Below, one piece after another: positions 8,893 through 17,958 of a stretch of DNA of 37,654 nucleotides. The DNA is taken from NCBI GenBank assembly GCA_021816455.1, contig JAKAXU010000031.1, positions 1 to 37,654 on the forward strand. Reading direction: 5' to 3'. This DNA comes from Acidobacteriota bacterium (lineage in GTDB: Bacteria > Acidobacteriota > Terriglobia > Terriglobales > Acidobacteriaceae). Numbering within the stretch: position 1 is the stretch's first letter; each line of letters begins with the position of its first letter. The notes below the pieces were generated by a model. It ran no database searches. It saw only the letters and a program-made list of their open reading frames with translations, and was not told where the DNA came from. Made by a program: the position numbers and the translations under genes.

Positions 8893-11025
8893 CTAAGTCT
8901 GATCCTGCTCGATGGCAAACAGCGGTGTTGCGCTCATCTCTTCGGTAACGCGATCGAGCAGTTGACGAATCTCGCGGGCCAGCGGCAGCATGCCCGCGCG
9001 GCTTCCGTTGTCCGTCGCCAGCCATGCGGGCCACTCGATGGCCGGAAGCGCGGCTGGCAACGGAAGCTCCTTACGCTCGGCGTCCAGCCGCGCCGCCATG
9101 GCCTCCACTCGCTGAGCACAGATCGCGTCAAACTCCTGAAGCGCGCGATTGTCTTCCTCGGTGAGTGATTCGGCAGTTGAGAAAGCTGCGTATTGCAGCA
9201 GGGCCAGTTCCAGCAGAAAGTAGGTGCGCAGGATCGCCTGCCAGCGGCGAATGTGGTCCCGCGCAGCCATGTGGCGCGCCCGCGCGGCACCGATCTCAAA
9301 GGGTACGGCATCGGCTTGCGCGTTCACGGCGGCGAAATTGTTGGAGATGGCGGTGCGCAGCCTGCGGACGCGAGCAATCGAAGACGCATCCGGACGAAAC
9401 AGCGCCTGTGTGCTGAACTGCGCGAGCAGCCGCAGATTCGCGACAAAGGTTTCGAGCATCGCATCGGTTGCTGTCTTCGGATGCAGACGCTCGAAGACCA
9501 GCCACATCATCGAGATTCCGAGCAGAACGCCGAGCGCGCGGTCTCGCGCGATGGCCAGCGAAAGCTGCATGTGAAAATCATTCACGTTGATGAGGTAAAA
9601 GGCCAGCGCGATCTGCAATCCGCAGTAGGAGAGGCGCGCGCTCGAAGTGGCGATCCACGCGGCTGCGGCGGAGGCTACAGCAAAGAGCACCGCAAATCCG
9701 GCGATGCTGTTCAGCCACGGAAGCACAAGGATCTGTGCGCCCATGCCGAAGATGAATCCGCCGATGATCGCGCCGCCCAGCCGGAGAAGCTGCTTCTGGC
9801 GCGAGGCTCCGATATTGGAAAGCGCCGTGAGCACGCAGGTGGTGACTGAAGTAGCAAGGCCGGGCCAGTCCAGGGAGACGTAGAGGATATAACAGAGCAT
9901 CCCGGCCAGACATCCGCTGAGCGCATAGACCAGGTGTTCGGGATTGTGAAATGCGTCGCGCACAAAGATGCTGCTCTGCGGAAGTGCGCGCTCCGTGAAG
10001 GCGTCGTAGGCTTCGAGGGACTCCGAACCGGCGAGTACGCGCGGAATCAGCGAAAACATTCCTTCCAGCTCGCGCAGCAGCGGCAGGGTGGACGAGGTGG
10101 CGATCCACTCAAGGTGTATCTCGGAGCCGCCCTTGGAGATCAGTTGCCGCGTGGTCGCAAGTTGCTCGGCGAGCTGTTGAGCTGCCCTTCGATCCGCATC
10201 GGATAGCGTGCGCGCGGTGTGTGCAAGTGCAGCGGCGTAGTCCACCGAACGGCCTACCAGAGAGACGATGGCGTTCATTTGAGCGCGTTGCGTCGGCGTC
10301 GTGCTGGCGCGTGCCGCGGTGCGTCGCAGGCCGCCCACTCCGATCATCGTCGCCTGTGTCAGTCGGCGTTCCAGAGCGTGAGGAACAGCGAAGTTCTGCG
10401 CGTAGCAGCCGAGCAGCTCTTCGATGAGGCTGAGTCGGTCGTTCAGCCCGCGTTGCAGTTCATCCTGCTTGACGAGGGCGTGGAAGACCACCTCAACTGC
10501 GATGGTGACCCCTGCGCCAACGGCAGGCGAAACAATCTGCCAAAGCGTGTACTCGACGTTGTGTTCAGCCGGTCCGGGCAGATACCAGATGGCCAGCGCC
10601 GAGGTGGCCATCAGCCCGATGGCGCTTGCGATGCTGTAGTTGTCCAGTGTGCGGATGAGAAAAAAAATCAGAAAGATACTGGTCGCTTCCCACAGAAAAT
10701 GCGTCATCGGCACGGAGCCGAACATCCGAGCGCCCACCGGGACAAAGAGCGCGCAAAGGGCAAATGCGAAGAGGACGTCACGCACCGAGCGGGCCGTTGA
10801 GAGCAGATTGTCGCGCGAGATGAGAAAGGCATAGAGCGGCCCGGTGGCGCCGTTGGGAATGCGGAAGGTCATCACCAGGAGCATGGTGAGTGTGGCCGAG
10901 ATGACCATGCGCGCCACCAGCAGGCCGCGGCCCGGATACGGCGTCAGTTCGCTGCGCAGGAAATCCACAAACCACGCGGTGAAGCTGCGTGTGTCGGTGC
11001 GCAGGACTGCGGCGTCGGCGTTCAT
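8893..11025 (-). CDS. FUSC-family inner-membrane transporter, MdtO/AaeB-like
   Basis: This 710-residue protein has two hydrophobic blocks of about five to six helices each (residues about 30-190 and 365-500), each followed by a helical cytoplasmic region. This is the layout of the fusaric-acid-resistance (FUSC) family to which E. coli AaeB and MdtO belong. It would supply the inner-membrane component that exports aromatic acids or related toxic compounds. It begins six bases after the HlyD gene ends and lacks a clear ribosome binding site, so coupling to that gene is likely. It is the last gene of a four-gene operon with all parts of a tripartite pump. Substrate is not evident. Confidence 0.88.
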   Translation of the reverse strand: MNADAAVLRTDTRSFTAWFVDFLRSELTPYPGRGLLVARMVISATLTMLLVMTFRIPNGATGPLYAFLISRDNLLSTARSVRDVLFAFALCALFVPVGARMFGSVPMTHFLWEATSIFLIFFLIRTLDNYSIASAIGLMATSALAIWYLPGPAEHNVEYTLWQIVSPAVGAGVTIAVEVVFHALVKQDELQRGLNDRLSLIEELLGCYAQNFAVPHALERRLTQATMIGVGGLRRTAARASTTPTQRAQMNAIVSLVGRSVDYAAALAHTARTLSDADRRAAQQLAEQLATTRQLISKGGSEIHLEWIATSSTLPLLRELEGMFSLIPRVLAGSESLEAYDAFTERALPQSSIFVRDAFHNPEHLVYALSGCLAGMLCYILYVSLDWPGLATSVTTCVLTALSNIGASRQKQLLRLGGAIIGGFIFGMGAQILVLPWLNSIAGFAVLFAVASAAAAWIATSSARLSYCGLQIALAFYLINVNDFHMQLSLAIARDRALGVLLGISMMWLVFERLHPKTATDAMLETFVANLRLLAQFSTQALFRPDASSIARVRRLRTAISNNFAAVNAQADAVPFEIGAARARHMAARDHIRRWQAILRTYFLLELALLQYAAFSTAESLTEEDNRALQEFDAICAQRVEAMAARLDAERKELPLPAALPAIEWPAWLATDNGSRAGMLPLAREIRQLLDRVTEEMSATPLFAIEQDQT

Positions 11026-11031
11026 CTTCGC

Positions 11032-12252
11032 TTATAGCAATCCGGGGTGGCCATCGATGACAACCACGGCGGATTCTCCCAGGCGAAAGTTCTGCTGCGG
11101 GCCGTCCAGAATACGAATACGGACAGGGTAGCGCGAGGCCAGGTGGACCCAGTTCAGTGTGCGCTGCACATCGGGAAGTCCTTTGGTCAGCCTGCCCACC
11201 AGGTCCGCGTCCGGCGTCACGCCGAATCCGGTGCTGTCCACCACGCCGTGCAGATGCAGACTCGGGTGCGACATCAGGTAGACGTCGGCCTTCATGCCTG
11301 GCTGAATGTAGCGCAGTTGCGTCTCGCGGAAGTTGGCCAGCACCCACCAGGTACGCGTGTCGATGAGCGTGAATATCTCCTGTCCGGCATGCGCGTAGGC
11401 ACCTTCGGAGATGGTCAGGTTGGTCACGCGGCCGTCGAACGGCGCATAGAGACGGCAGTTTTCCAGATTGTATTCCGCGGTCTGAATCGCCGAGAGCTTT
11501 GCGCCTCGCTGCGCTACCAGCGGCTCAACGGTCAGCACGGAGTGCTGCGCCTGCTTCACCTGCTGTCGGCTCTGCTCCAGGCGCGCCTCGGCCTGCTGCT
11601 GCTGGGCCAGTGCGGAGGTGAGTGCGGCGTTGGCCAGCACCTGCTGTGCCTTGGCTTCGGCCAGTGCCTGTTCGCGGGCGGCGGCCAGAGTCTGGGCTTG
11701 GTCCACCTGATCGACGGTGACAAACTGCTTGGCCAGCAACGGCTCCAGGCGATCCCGATTGTGCACGGCGTAGTCCCGCTCGGCGCGCGCCCGGTCAACC
11801 GATGCTCCTGCTCCGAGGAGGGCCGCGCGCGCCTGTGCGACGGCAGCATGCGCATGTGCCAGCGCAGCTTCGGCGCTGCGAACGCCGGACTCGGAGACGT
11901 CGACTGCGCTTGATTCCGAGGCGATCCGCCGATTCTCATCGACGATGTTTCCTTCCAGCGCGGCCTGCTCGGAGCGTGCCTGTTCCAGCGCATAGGCATA
12001 GGGGCGCTCGTCGATGTCCAGCATCATCTCACCCTGTTTCACAAACTGATTGTCGGCAACCGTGATCTTCATCACCGGTCCACTGACAATCGGAGCCATG
12101 GCGATGAAGTTGGCGAAGACCTCGGCGTCATCGGTACGCGGATTCTCCACCATCTGCTGCACGGAGAGCAGACCGGTCATCGCCGCGCCCAGAATTGCTG
12201 CCGCGCTGATAGCGCGTCCCAGCGTGCGTCGAGTCTCCGGAGTCAGTTCCAT
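11032..12252 (-). CDS. HlyD-family periplasmic adaptor (membrane fusion protein), MdtN/EmrA-like
   Basis: This 406-residue adaptor has one N-terminal membrane helix (about 13-31), then TDDAEVFANFIAMAPIVSGPV, the beta segment typical of EmrA/MdtN-type adaptors. A long alanine- and glutamine-rich coiled coil follows (about 90-250), then the second lipoyl half and barrel (LYAPFDGRVTNLTISEGAYAHAG). A frame extends further upstream, but GAGGAGG six bases before this ATG is decisive. It would bridge the FUSC protein and the outer-membrane factor encoded in the same operon. It starts 11 bases after the YtcA-like gene. Confidence 0.92.
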   Translation of the reverse strand: MELTPETRRTLGRAISAAAILGAAMTGLLSVQQMVENPRTDDAEVFANFIAMAPIVSGPVMKITVADNQFVKQGEMMLDIDERPYAYALEQARSEQAALEGNIVDENRRIASESSAVDVSESGVRSAEAALAHAHAAVAQARAALLGAGASVDRARAERDYAVHNRDRLEPLLAKQFVTVDQVDQAQTLAAAREQALAEAKAQQVLANAALTSALAQQQQAEARLEQSRQQVKQAQHSVLTVEPLVAQRGAKLSAIQTAEYNLENCRLYAPFDGRVTNLTISEGAYAHAGQEIFTLIDTRTWWVLANFRETQLRYIQPGMKADVYLMSHPSLHLHGVVDSTGFGVTPDADLVGRLTKGLPDVQRTLNWVHLASRYPVRIRILDGPQQNFRLGESAVVVIDGHPGLL

Positions 12253-12263
12253 CGTTCGCCTCC

Positions 12264-12572
12264 TCATCGAAAGAGCAACAGCCACAGAGTGCAGGCAAAA
12301 AACAGCGCCAGGCATGGATAAACCACAATCGACGCCACGATCTCGCGATCCAACCCAGCGCGTTTCAGGGCGGCAAAGCTCAATCCGGAGAGCAGCGTAC
12401 CGCAGGCGATGCAGAGCAGCCAGGCAGGAAAATACGAGCCGAGGATATTGAACTCCGGAGCGTGGTTGCAGCCGGTGAGCGCGAGTGAGCAAGCGAGCAT
12501 CCAAACTCCCGCGAGAGCGCATCGCGCTGGGCTGTTTCGCGGTGACGGGGAAGGGCCAAAGGACTGGATCAT
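12264..12572 (-). CDS. YtcA-like small lipoprotein
   Basis: This 102-residue protein has a lipobox, LTGC, with Cys35 as the likely lipidated residue. It is followed by APEFNILGSYFPAW and two membrane helices. This resembles E. coli YtcA (lipobox, then a proline-rich stretch, GAYYPSWF and two helices), whose gene adjoins mdtNOP. Its start shares ATGA with the stop of the outer-membrane factor gene, a coupled arrangement. It probably assists the pump; its exact role is unknown even in E. coli. Assignment rests on motif resemblance and context. Confidence 0.8.
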   Translation of the reverse strand: MIQSFGPSPSPRNSPARCALAGVWMLACSLALTGCNHAPEFNILGSYFPAWLLCIACGTLLSGLSFAALKRAGLDREIVASIVVYPCLALFFACTLWLLLFR

Positions 12573-14029
12573 GGTTGTTTCCTCACTCCGGATGCGGCCA
12601 ACAGGTCGCCCGTCTGGAAGGCCAGATCAGCCACCTGCAGCAGCACCTGGGTGCGCGCTGTCACGTCCTCGGCCTGTGCCTGCGCCAGAGCCTTCTGCGC
12701 AGCAATCACATCCAGGATATTGCGCACCCCGTCGTTATAGGATTCGCGCGTTGCGGCATAGGATTCGCTGGCCGCACGCACCAGCGCAAGCGCTGCCTCG
12801 CGCTGCCTGAGCGCCGTCTGTGCGTTGGAGTAAGCGTTCCAGACATCCTCTGCGATGCGGTCGCGCAGAGCGTCGATCTGTGCCTGGGTGGCGGCTTTTT
12901 GAGCGCGCGCCTGGGCCACTTCATGTTCGCGTCGCCCGCCGTCAAAGAGCGTCCAGCGCAGTTCGAGCGCGGCGTCCCACGTCTCGCCTCCAGCGTAACC
13001 GGGTGGCAGCATATCCTGCTGGCCATACTGGCGCGTCTCCCCCGCATCGCCGCTCAGGCTCAGTGTGGGCAGATACGTGGAGCGCTGCCGACCAATCTCA
13101 GCATCGGCGGCCTTCATGCGTGCGGCCAGCGCCTTCAGGTCGGGCCGCTCTGCCAGCGCACGCTCGGTCTCATCGCGCACCGTGTCTGCCAGCTTTGTCG
13201 GGACGGTCAGGGTGTCCACCTGCTGCACTTCGAGCGTAGTCTCCGGCGGCAGTTCCAGCGCCGTCGCCAGCCCACCGCGCGCAATCGCCTCGGCACCGCG
13301 TGCTGCCTGAAGATCGAACTCCGCCTGAGCGCGTGCTGCCTGAGCCTCCAGCAGATCCGGTTTTGTTGCCAGCCCGTGTTGTAGTCGCGCCCCGGCATCC
13401 TCTTCGTCGGCCTTCGCGTTTTTCAGGCTCACCTCGGCTGCCTGCCGCAGGCTCACGGCGTTCAACAGGCGATAGTAGGCTTGCATGACCAGAAAGATTA
13501 CCCGCCGATGCACGTCGTTAAAACTCAGGTCAGCGGCCAGCAGATTCCACTTCGCCTCGCCGATCGCCTCTTCGCGTCCCCCAAAGTCGAGGATCAGATA
13601 TTCGGCGTGCAGTTCGGGCGAAAAATTTCCGTAGGTCTGGCGATAGAACTGCGAGTTCAGCAGCACGCGCACGCGCGCCGTATCCGCCAGGGCCAGCGCT
13701 GCCAGCGTGGGGTACCACTCGGAGCGCGCAATGCCGAGGCTCGCCGCGCGCGCCCGCGCCTGCTCCCAGGCCAGCCGCGTCGCCGGGTTCCGCTGCTCTG
13801 CCAGATTGATCAGCTCGGGAAGCGTGCATGCCGCGGCACAGGCGGTCTTCAGATCAGCGGAAGCCGCGGCCGGTGTAACGGGCAGCTTCGACTCCATGCG
13901 ATCGTGCCACTGGCTCTCAGGCATGGCGGGAGCGCTCTGCGCACAGGCGACAGGTATCCACCCCGGCAGGCCAGCCGCGAGCAAGAACACCGTTACCCAT
14001 AGTCGCATCTTTCTCGAAAACCTTCTCAT
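12569..14029 (-). CDS. TolC/NodT-type outer-membrane efflux factor
   Basis: The roughly 486-residue product has a signal peptide and the doubled helical layout of TolC-type channels: LPELINLAEQRNPATRLAWEQARARAASLGIARSEWYP near the start and the matching ALAERPDLKALAARMKAADAEIGRQRSTYLP in the second half. It would form the outer-membrane exit of the pump. The frame is open much further upstream across the tRNA-Phe region, which is spurious. The start at 14029 begins the signal peptide; an ATG at 14008 is an alternative, as neither has a strong ribosome binding site. It is the first gene of the operon. Confidence 0.88.
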   Translation of the reverse strand: MRRFSRKMRLWVTVFLLAAGLPGWIPVACAQSAPAMPESQWHDRMESKLPVTPAAASADLKTACAAACTLPELINLAEQRNPATRLAWEQARARAASLGIARSEWYPTLAALALADTARVRVLLNSQFYRQTYGNFSPELHAEYLILDFGGREEAIGEAKWNLLAADLSFNDVHRRVIFLVMQAYYRLLNAVSLRQAAEVSLKNAKADEEDAGARLQHGLATKPDLLEAQAARAQAEFDLQAARGAEAIARGGLATALELPPETTLEVQQVDTLTVPTKLADTVRDETERALAERPDLKALAARMKAADAEIGRQRSTYLPTLSLSGDAGETRQYGQQDMLPPGYAGGETWDAALELRWTLFDGGRREHEVAQARAQKAATQAQIDALRDRIAEDVWNAYSNAQTALRQREAALALVRAASESYAATRESYNDGVRNILDVIAAQKALAQAQAEDVTARTQVLLQVADLAFQTGDLLAASGVRKQP

Positions 14030-14274
14030 CGTCTCAGTGTCCGGTGTAAATCCGCCAGGCGCAAAGCTGCCCGGGGGCAAGACCATCCGCCGGTGCGCAT
14101 CGCCTGATCGTCTTGCACATGAGGAAGGACAACGATTCCATTGTATGCAGTCGGAACAGGTGAGCGCTCGCGCAAACATATCCGATTCGCGAATGCCGAT
14201 CTTTTCCGGTTCGGTGCAAGATAAGGGAAAGCCGTCGCGGCGCGCGACGGAAGGATACGTTGCCTGGAGTTGGG

Positions 14275-14349
14275 TGGTGGCCAGAGACGGGATCGAACCG
14301 CCGACGCCGGCCTTTTCAGGGCCGCGCTCTACCACTGAGCTATCTGGCC
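14275..14349 (-). tRNA. tRNA-Phe (GAA)
   Basis: Read on the minus strand, the acceptor GGCCAGA (14349-14343) pairs with TCTGGCC, followed by discriminator A and an encoded CCA (14277-14275). The D arm is AGCTCAGTGGTAGAGC. The anticodon stem CGGCC/GGCCG encloses the loop CTGAAAA, giving anticodon GAA. The T loop is TTCGATC. All stems pair. It is oriented with the downstream efflux operon but separated from it by about 245 bases. Confidence 0.96.
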
Positions 14350-14553
14350 TCAGCGCTTGATACGGTTGCATTGCTGGCGCTGAATGCGGGAACTCTGCGC
14401 TCGTCGGACAACCAAAGCCAGTATAGCAAGAGCGTCGAGACGGGCCAAACGGCGCTGGCCGCTGCATGCGGTCCAGGGGCGGGCCTCTTCGTCGGCCAGC
14501 GGCCACATCGGCGCCGTATACACTGATGGCTACTCCGTCCCGAGAGGTTTTTC

Positions 14554-16119
14554 ATGCGGCTCGATCGTTCGGTTGCCTCATTTCCTGTCGTCCTTGCACT
14601 GCTCTTCGTCTGCGCCGGAGCACTCGCTGCTTCGCCGACCGCCAATCTACACACGTTGCGCACGGTACGCGCTTTTGACGGCGCGCGGAAACAGGGGCCG
14701 CTCGCACTGCATGCGTTTCTGGTCGGCATGCCCAAGGGAGCGGACCTGCACGTGCATCTGTCGGGCGCGGTGTATGCCGAAAGTTGGATTCGCGCGGCGG
14801 GCGAGGATGGATTGTGCATCGACAAAACGAAGTTGAGCTTCGAGAAGCCGACGGCTTCGGCCTGTGGCGCAGGCGAGATTTCAGCGGCGACGATGCTGGC
14901 AAATATGCAGCAGCCAGGAAACCAGGCGCTCTACGACAAGCTGATCGATGCCTTCTCGATGCGAAGTTTTGTCCCGTATGCGGGGTGGAGCGGACACGAT
15001 CAGTTTTTCTCCACCTTTGCGCACTTCAGCGGCACCCGCGCGAGCCACACCGGGGAGTGGGTGGACGAGGTGGTGAGCCGTGCGGCAGAGCAGAATGAGC
15101 AGTATGTGGAGTTGATGGAGACGCCACCCTTTGCGCATGCTGCGGCGCTTGGCTACCGGATTGGCTGGGACGCGGATCTGCCGTCGTTGCGCCGACAGTT
15201 GCTGGATGCTGGACTGGATGAGGAGATTGCGCCGACGCGGGAGTTGATTGCGCAGGCGCTCAAGGTGCGCAGCCAGCGGGAGCACTGCGGGACCAGCCAG
15301 GCGGCTCCGGGATGCAAGGTGGAAGTGCGATTTCTCTACCAGATTCTGCGCGGGTATCCGCCGCAACAGGTGTTTGCGCAGACGTTGCTCGGCTTTGAAG
15401 CGATCTCGCAGATTCCGGAATTTGTGGGGATCAACTTTGTGATGCCGGAAGATGGCTATATTTCCATGCGCGACTACACGCTGCAGATGAAGATGCTGGA
15501 CTATCTTCACTCGGTGTATCCGAAGGTGCATATCTCGCTGCATGCGGGCGAGCTTGCGCCGGGCATGGTGCCGCCGGACGAATTGCGCTTTCACATCCGC
15601 CAGGCCGTCGAACTGGGCCACGCCGAGCGCATCGGGCACGGAGTGGATGTGATGTACGAGGACGATCCGCAGGCGCTGTTGAATGAACTTGCGGCAAAGC
15701 ACGTGATGATCGAGATCAATCTCACCTCGAACGACGCGATACTCGGCGTCAAAGGCGCGGATCATCCGCTGCCCGACTATCGGCGCGCGGGGGTTCCGGT
15801 TGCGCTTTCCACCGATGACGAAGGTGTGAGCCGCATTGATCTGACGCACGAGTACGTGCGCGCGGCCGAGGAGTTTTCGCTCAGCTACACTGATTTCAAA
15901 CAGATGGCACGCACCAGTCTCGAACACACGTTTTTGCCCGGAAGCTCGCTTTGGGCGCACTCCGATCGCTTCACTGCTCCGGTGGGAATCTGCGCGCATC
16001 AGCCGTTGGGCGGCGACAAGCCGACTGCGGGCTGCCGCAAATTTCTGGATGCCAGTCCAAAGGCAGCTCAGCAGTGGGAGCTGGAACGGCGTTTCCGTGT
16101 CTTCGAAGCACAATGGTAG
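14554..16119 (+). CDS. Exported adenosine deaminase-like metal-dependent hydrolase
   Basis: The 521-residue product has a signal peptide (about 1-26) and the adenosine deaminase fold. KGADLHVHLSG holds the metal-binding His66 and His68; ISLHAGE holds His330 and the catalytic Glu333; ERIGHGVDV and LSTDDEGVSR give further metal and catalytic residues. The long N-terminal part before the HxH motif resembles the secreted ADGF/CECR1 type. It probably deaminates adenosine or a related amino compound in the periplasm. GAGAGG lies six bases before the ATG. Gamma-glutamyltransferase follows 56 bases later, possibly in one transcript. Confidence 0.88.
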   Translation: MRLDRSVASFPVVLALLFVCAGALAASPTANLHTLRTVRAFDGARKQGPLALHAFLVGMPKGADLHVHLSGAVYAESWIRAAGEDGLCIDKTKLSFEKPTASACGAGEISAATMLANMQQPGNQALYDKLIDAFSMRSFVPYAGWSGHDQFFSTFAHFSGTRASHTGEWVDEVVSRAAEQNEQYVELMETPPFAHAAALGYRIGWDADLPSLRRQLLDAGLDEEIAPTRELIAQALKVRSQREHCGTSQAAPGCKVEVRFLYQILRGYPPQQVFAQTLLGFEAISQIPEFVGINFVMPEDGYISMRDYTLQMKMLDYLHSVYPKVHISLHAGELAPGMVPPDELRFHIRQAVELGHAERIGHGVDVMYEDDPQALLNELAAKHVMIEINLTSNDAILGVKGADHPLPDYRRAGVPVALSTDDEGVSRIDLTHEYVRAAEEFSLSYTDFKQMARTSLEHTFLPGSSLWAHSDRFTAPVGICAHQPLGGDKPTAGCRKFLDASPKAAQQWELERRFRVFEAQW

Positions 16120-16175
16120 TCCCATTCGGCTGCGCAGAATCTTCCTGGCACGGCCCTAACCCATGAGGAGATCCC

Positions 16176-17915
16176 ATGCGTCGTTTCGCTGTCCTCACGC
16201 TCATTGTCGCTTGCGTCTTCCACGCCACCGCACAGGCCCAGGTGGCCGACTACATGCACGAACTGCCGGTCAGCGCCCGCCACGGCATGGTGGTCAGCAT
16301 CCACCATCTGGCCTCCGATGCGGGATTGGAGATTCTGAAGGCTGGCGGCAACGCGGTGGATGCCGCTGTCGCCACTGGCTTTGCGTTGGCAGTCGTCCAT
16401 CCCATCGCAGGCAACCTGGGCGGCGGCGGATTCCTGCTGCTGCGCACGCACGATGGTCACGCTATCTTCCTCGACTTTCGCGAGCAGGCGCCGATTGCGG
16501 CGACAGGGAATATGTACCTCGACGCCAAGGGCAACGTGCGCGCGCCGGACGATCCGCAGGGCAGCATCACCGGCTATCGTTCGGTTGCCACGCCTGGATC
16601 GGTCGCAGGACTGGCCTACGCGGAGAAAAAATACGGCAAATTGGGCCTGGCGCGGGTGATGGCACCGGCGATTCGCCTGGCCAGCGAAGGCTTCGTGCTC
16701 ACTGCCGAAGAAGCCAATGAGATGCACGACCCGGACCTTGCACGCTATGCGGATTCGAAGCGCATCTTCCAGCGCAACGGCGACTATTACAAGACCGGAG
16801 ATACGTTTCGCCAACCGGAACTGGCAGCCACCCTGCGCCGCATCGCCGCCAACCCCGAGGATTTCTACCATGGCAGGCTGGCTGCGCAGATTGCCGCCGC
16901 GATTCAGAAAGGCGGCGGCCTGATCACGCGTCAGGATCTGGCCCGCTATCAGGTCGTCGAGCGCACACCGCTCGTTGGAAACTATCACCAGTACACGGTG
17001 CTCAGCGCACCGCCTCCCAGCTCCGGCGGTGTCGTGCTCATCAGCGCGCTCAACATCCTGGACGGCTTCCATCTGAACCAGCTCGCCGATCGCTCGCCAC
17101 TGTGGATGCATCTCATCACCGAGGCTTATCGTCGCGCATATATGGACCGCAGCGACTATCTCGGCGATCCGGACTACAACGTGATTCCTGTCGCCGCGCT
17201 CACCTCGCCCTCCTATGACGCAGCCTGGCGCGCCAGCATCACCGATCGCGCAACGCCGTCCGTCAATCTGCACCGCCCGCAGGGATTTCTTCCACCGCCG
17301 CCGGCTACCGCGGGCCAACGCATCGAGTCGCCGGACACCACGCATTACTCCGTCGTCGACGCCGAGGGAAACGCTGTCTCGGTCACCACTACGCTGAACA
17401 ACGCCTGGGGATCGGACGTGACCATCGGGCCGCTTGGGTTCCTACTTAACGATGAGATGGATGACTTCGCATCGAAGATGGGTGTGCCCAATATGTTCGG
17501 CCTGATTCAAGGCCCTGCCAACGCCATCGCGCCACGCAAGCGTCCGCTTTCGTCGATGACTCCGACGATTGTCGTCGAAGGTGACAAACTGCGCTTCGTG
17601 CTCGGCTCGCCCGGCGGCGGACGCATCATCACCACAGTCGCAAATATCTTCCTGTCGACAGCCGAAGGAGGGCTGAATATCCAGCAGGCAGTGGATGCCC
17701 CGCGCTTCCATCACCAGTACCTGCCGGATACGCTCTATCTGGAGCCGGGCTTCCCGCTGGCGACTCAGGACGCGCTCCGCTCGCTCGGCTACACGCTCAG
17801 CGTCTCCACGCGCACCTGGTCCGATGGCGAGTGCATCGCCGTTGATCCAAAGACCGGCGCCCTGCTTGGCGGACAGGATCATCGTCACCACTTCGGCAAA
17901 GCTGCCGGGTATTGA
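16176..17915 (+). CDS. ggt: Gamma-glutamyltransferase (glutathione hydrolase), periplasmic
   Basis: This 579-residue precursor has a signal peptide (about 1-22). The motif TTHYSVVD places the autoprocessing and catalytic threonine at Thr388, nearly the same place as Thr391 in the E. coli enzyme, so it should split into large and small subunits. Further family motifs are GGNAVDAAVATGFALAVVHP, GNLGGGGF, FREQAP, LNDEMDDF and the small-subunit segment LSSMTPTIV followed by GSPGGGRI. It cleaves gamma-glutamyl bonds, such as in glutathione, releasing amino acids. GAGGAG stands six bases before the ATG. Confidence 0.96.
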   Translation: MRRFAVLTLIVACVFHATAQAQVADYMHELPVSARHGMVVSIHHLASDAGLEILKAGGNAVDAAVATGFALAVVHPIAGNLGGGGFLLLRTHDGHAIFLDFREQAPIAATGNMYLDAKGNVRAPDDPQGSITGYRSVATPGSVAGLAYAEKKYGKLGLARVMAPAIRLASEGFVLTAEEANEMHDPDLARYADSKRIFQRNGDYYKTGDTFRQPELAATLRRIAANPEDFYHGRLAAQIAAAIQKGGGLITRQDLARYQVVERTPLVGNYHQYTVLSAPPPSSGGVVLISALNILDGFHLNQLADRSPLWMHLITEAYRRAYMDRSDYLGDPDYNVIPVAALTSPSYDAAWRASITDRATPSVNLHRPQGFLPPPPATAGQRIESPDTTHYSVVDAEGNAVSVTTTLNNAWGSDVTIGPLGFLLNDEMDDFASKMGVPNMFGLIQGPANAIAPRKRPLSSMTPTIVVEGDKLRFVLGSPGGGRIITTVANIFLSTAEGGLNIQQAVDAPRFHHQYLPDTLYLEPGFPLATQDALRSLGYTLSVSTRTWSDGECIAVDPKTGALLGGQDHRHHFGKAAGY

Positions 17916-17958
17916 ATCGAGACGCTGCGTTCTGCAAAATTCGGTAGTATCTTTAGTT

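Noticed and set aside
12569..14506. Open frame of 645 codons on the minus strand that would extend the outer-membrane factor across the tRNA-Phe region.
   Set aside because: The first 159 codons run antisense or through the tRNA gene and have no protein character; the signal peptide marks the real start.
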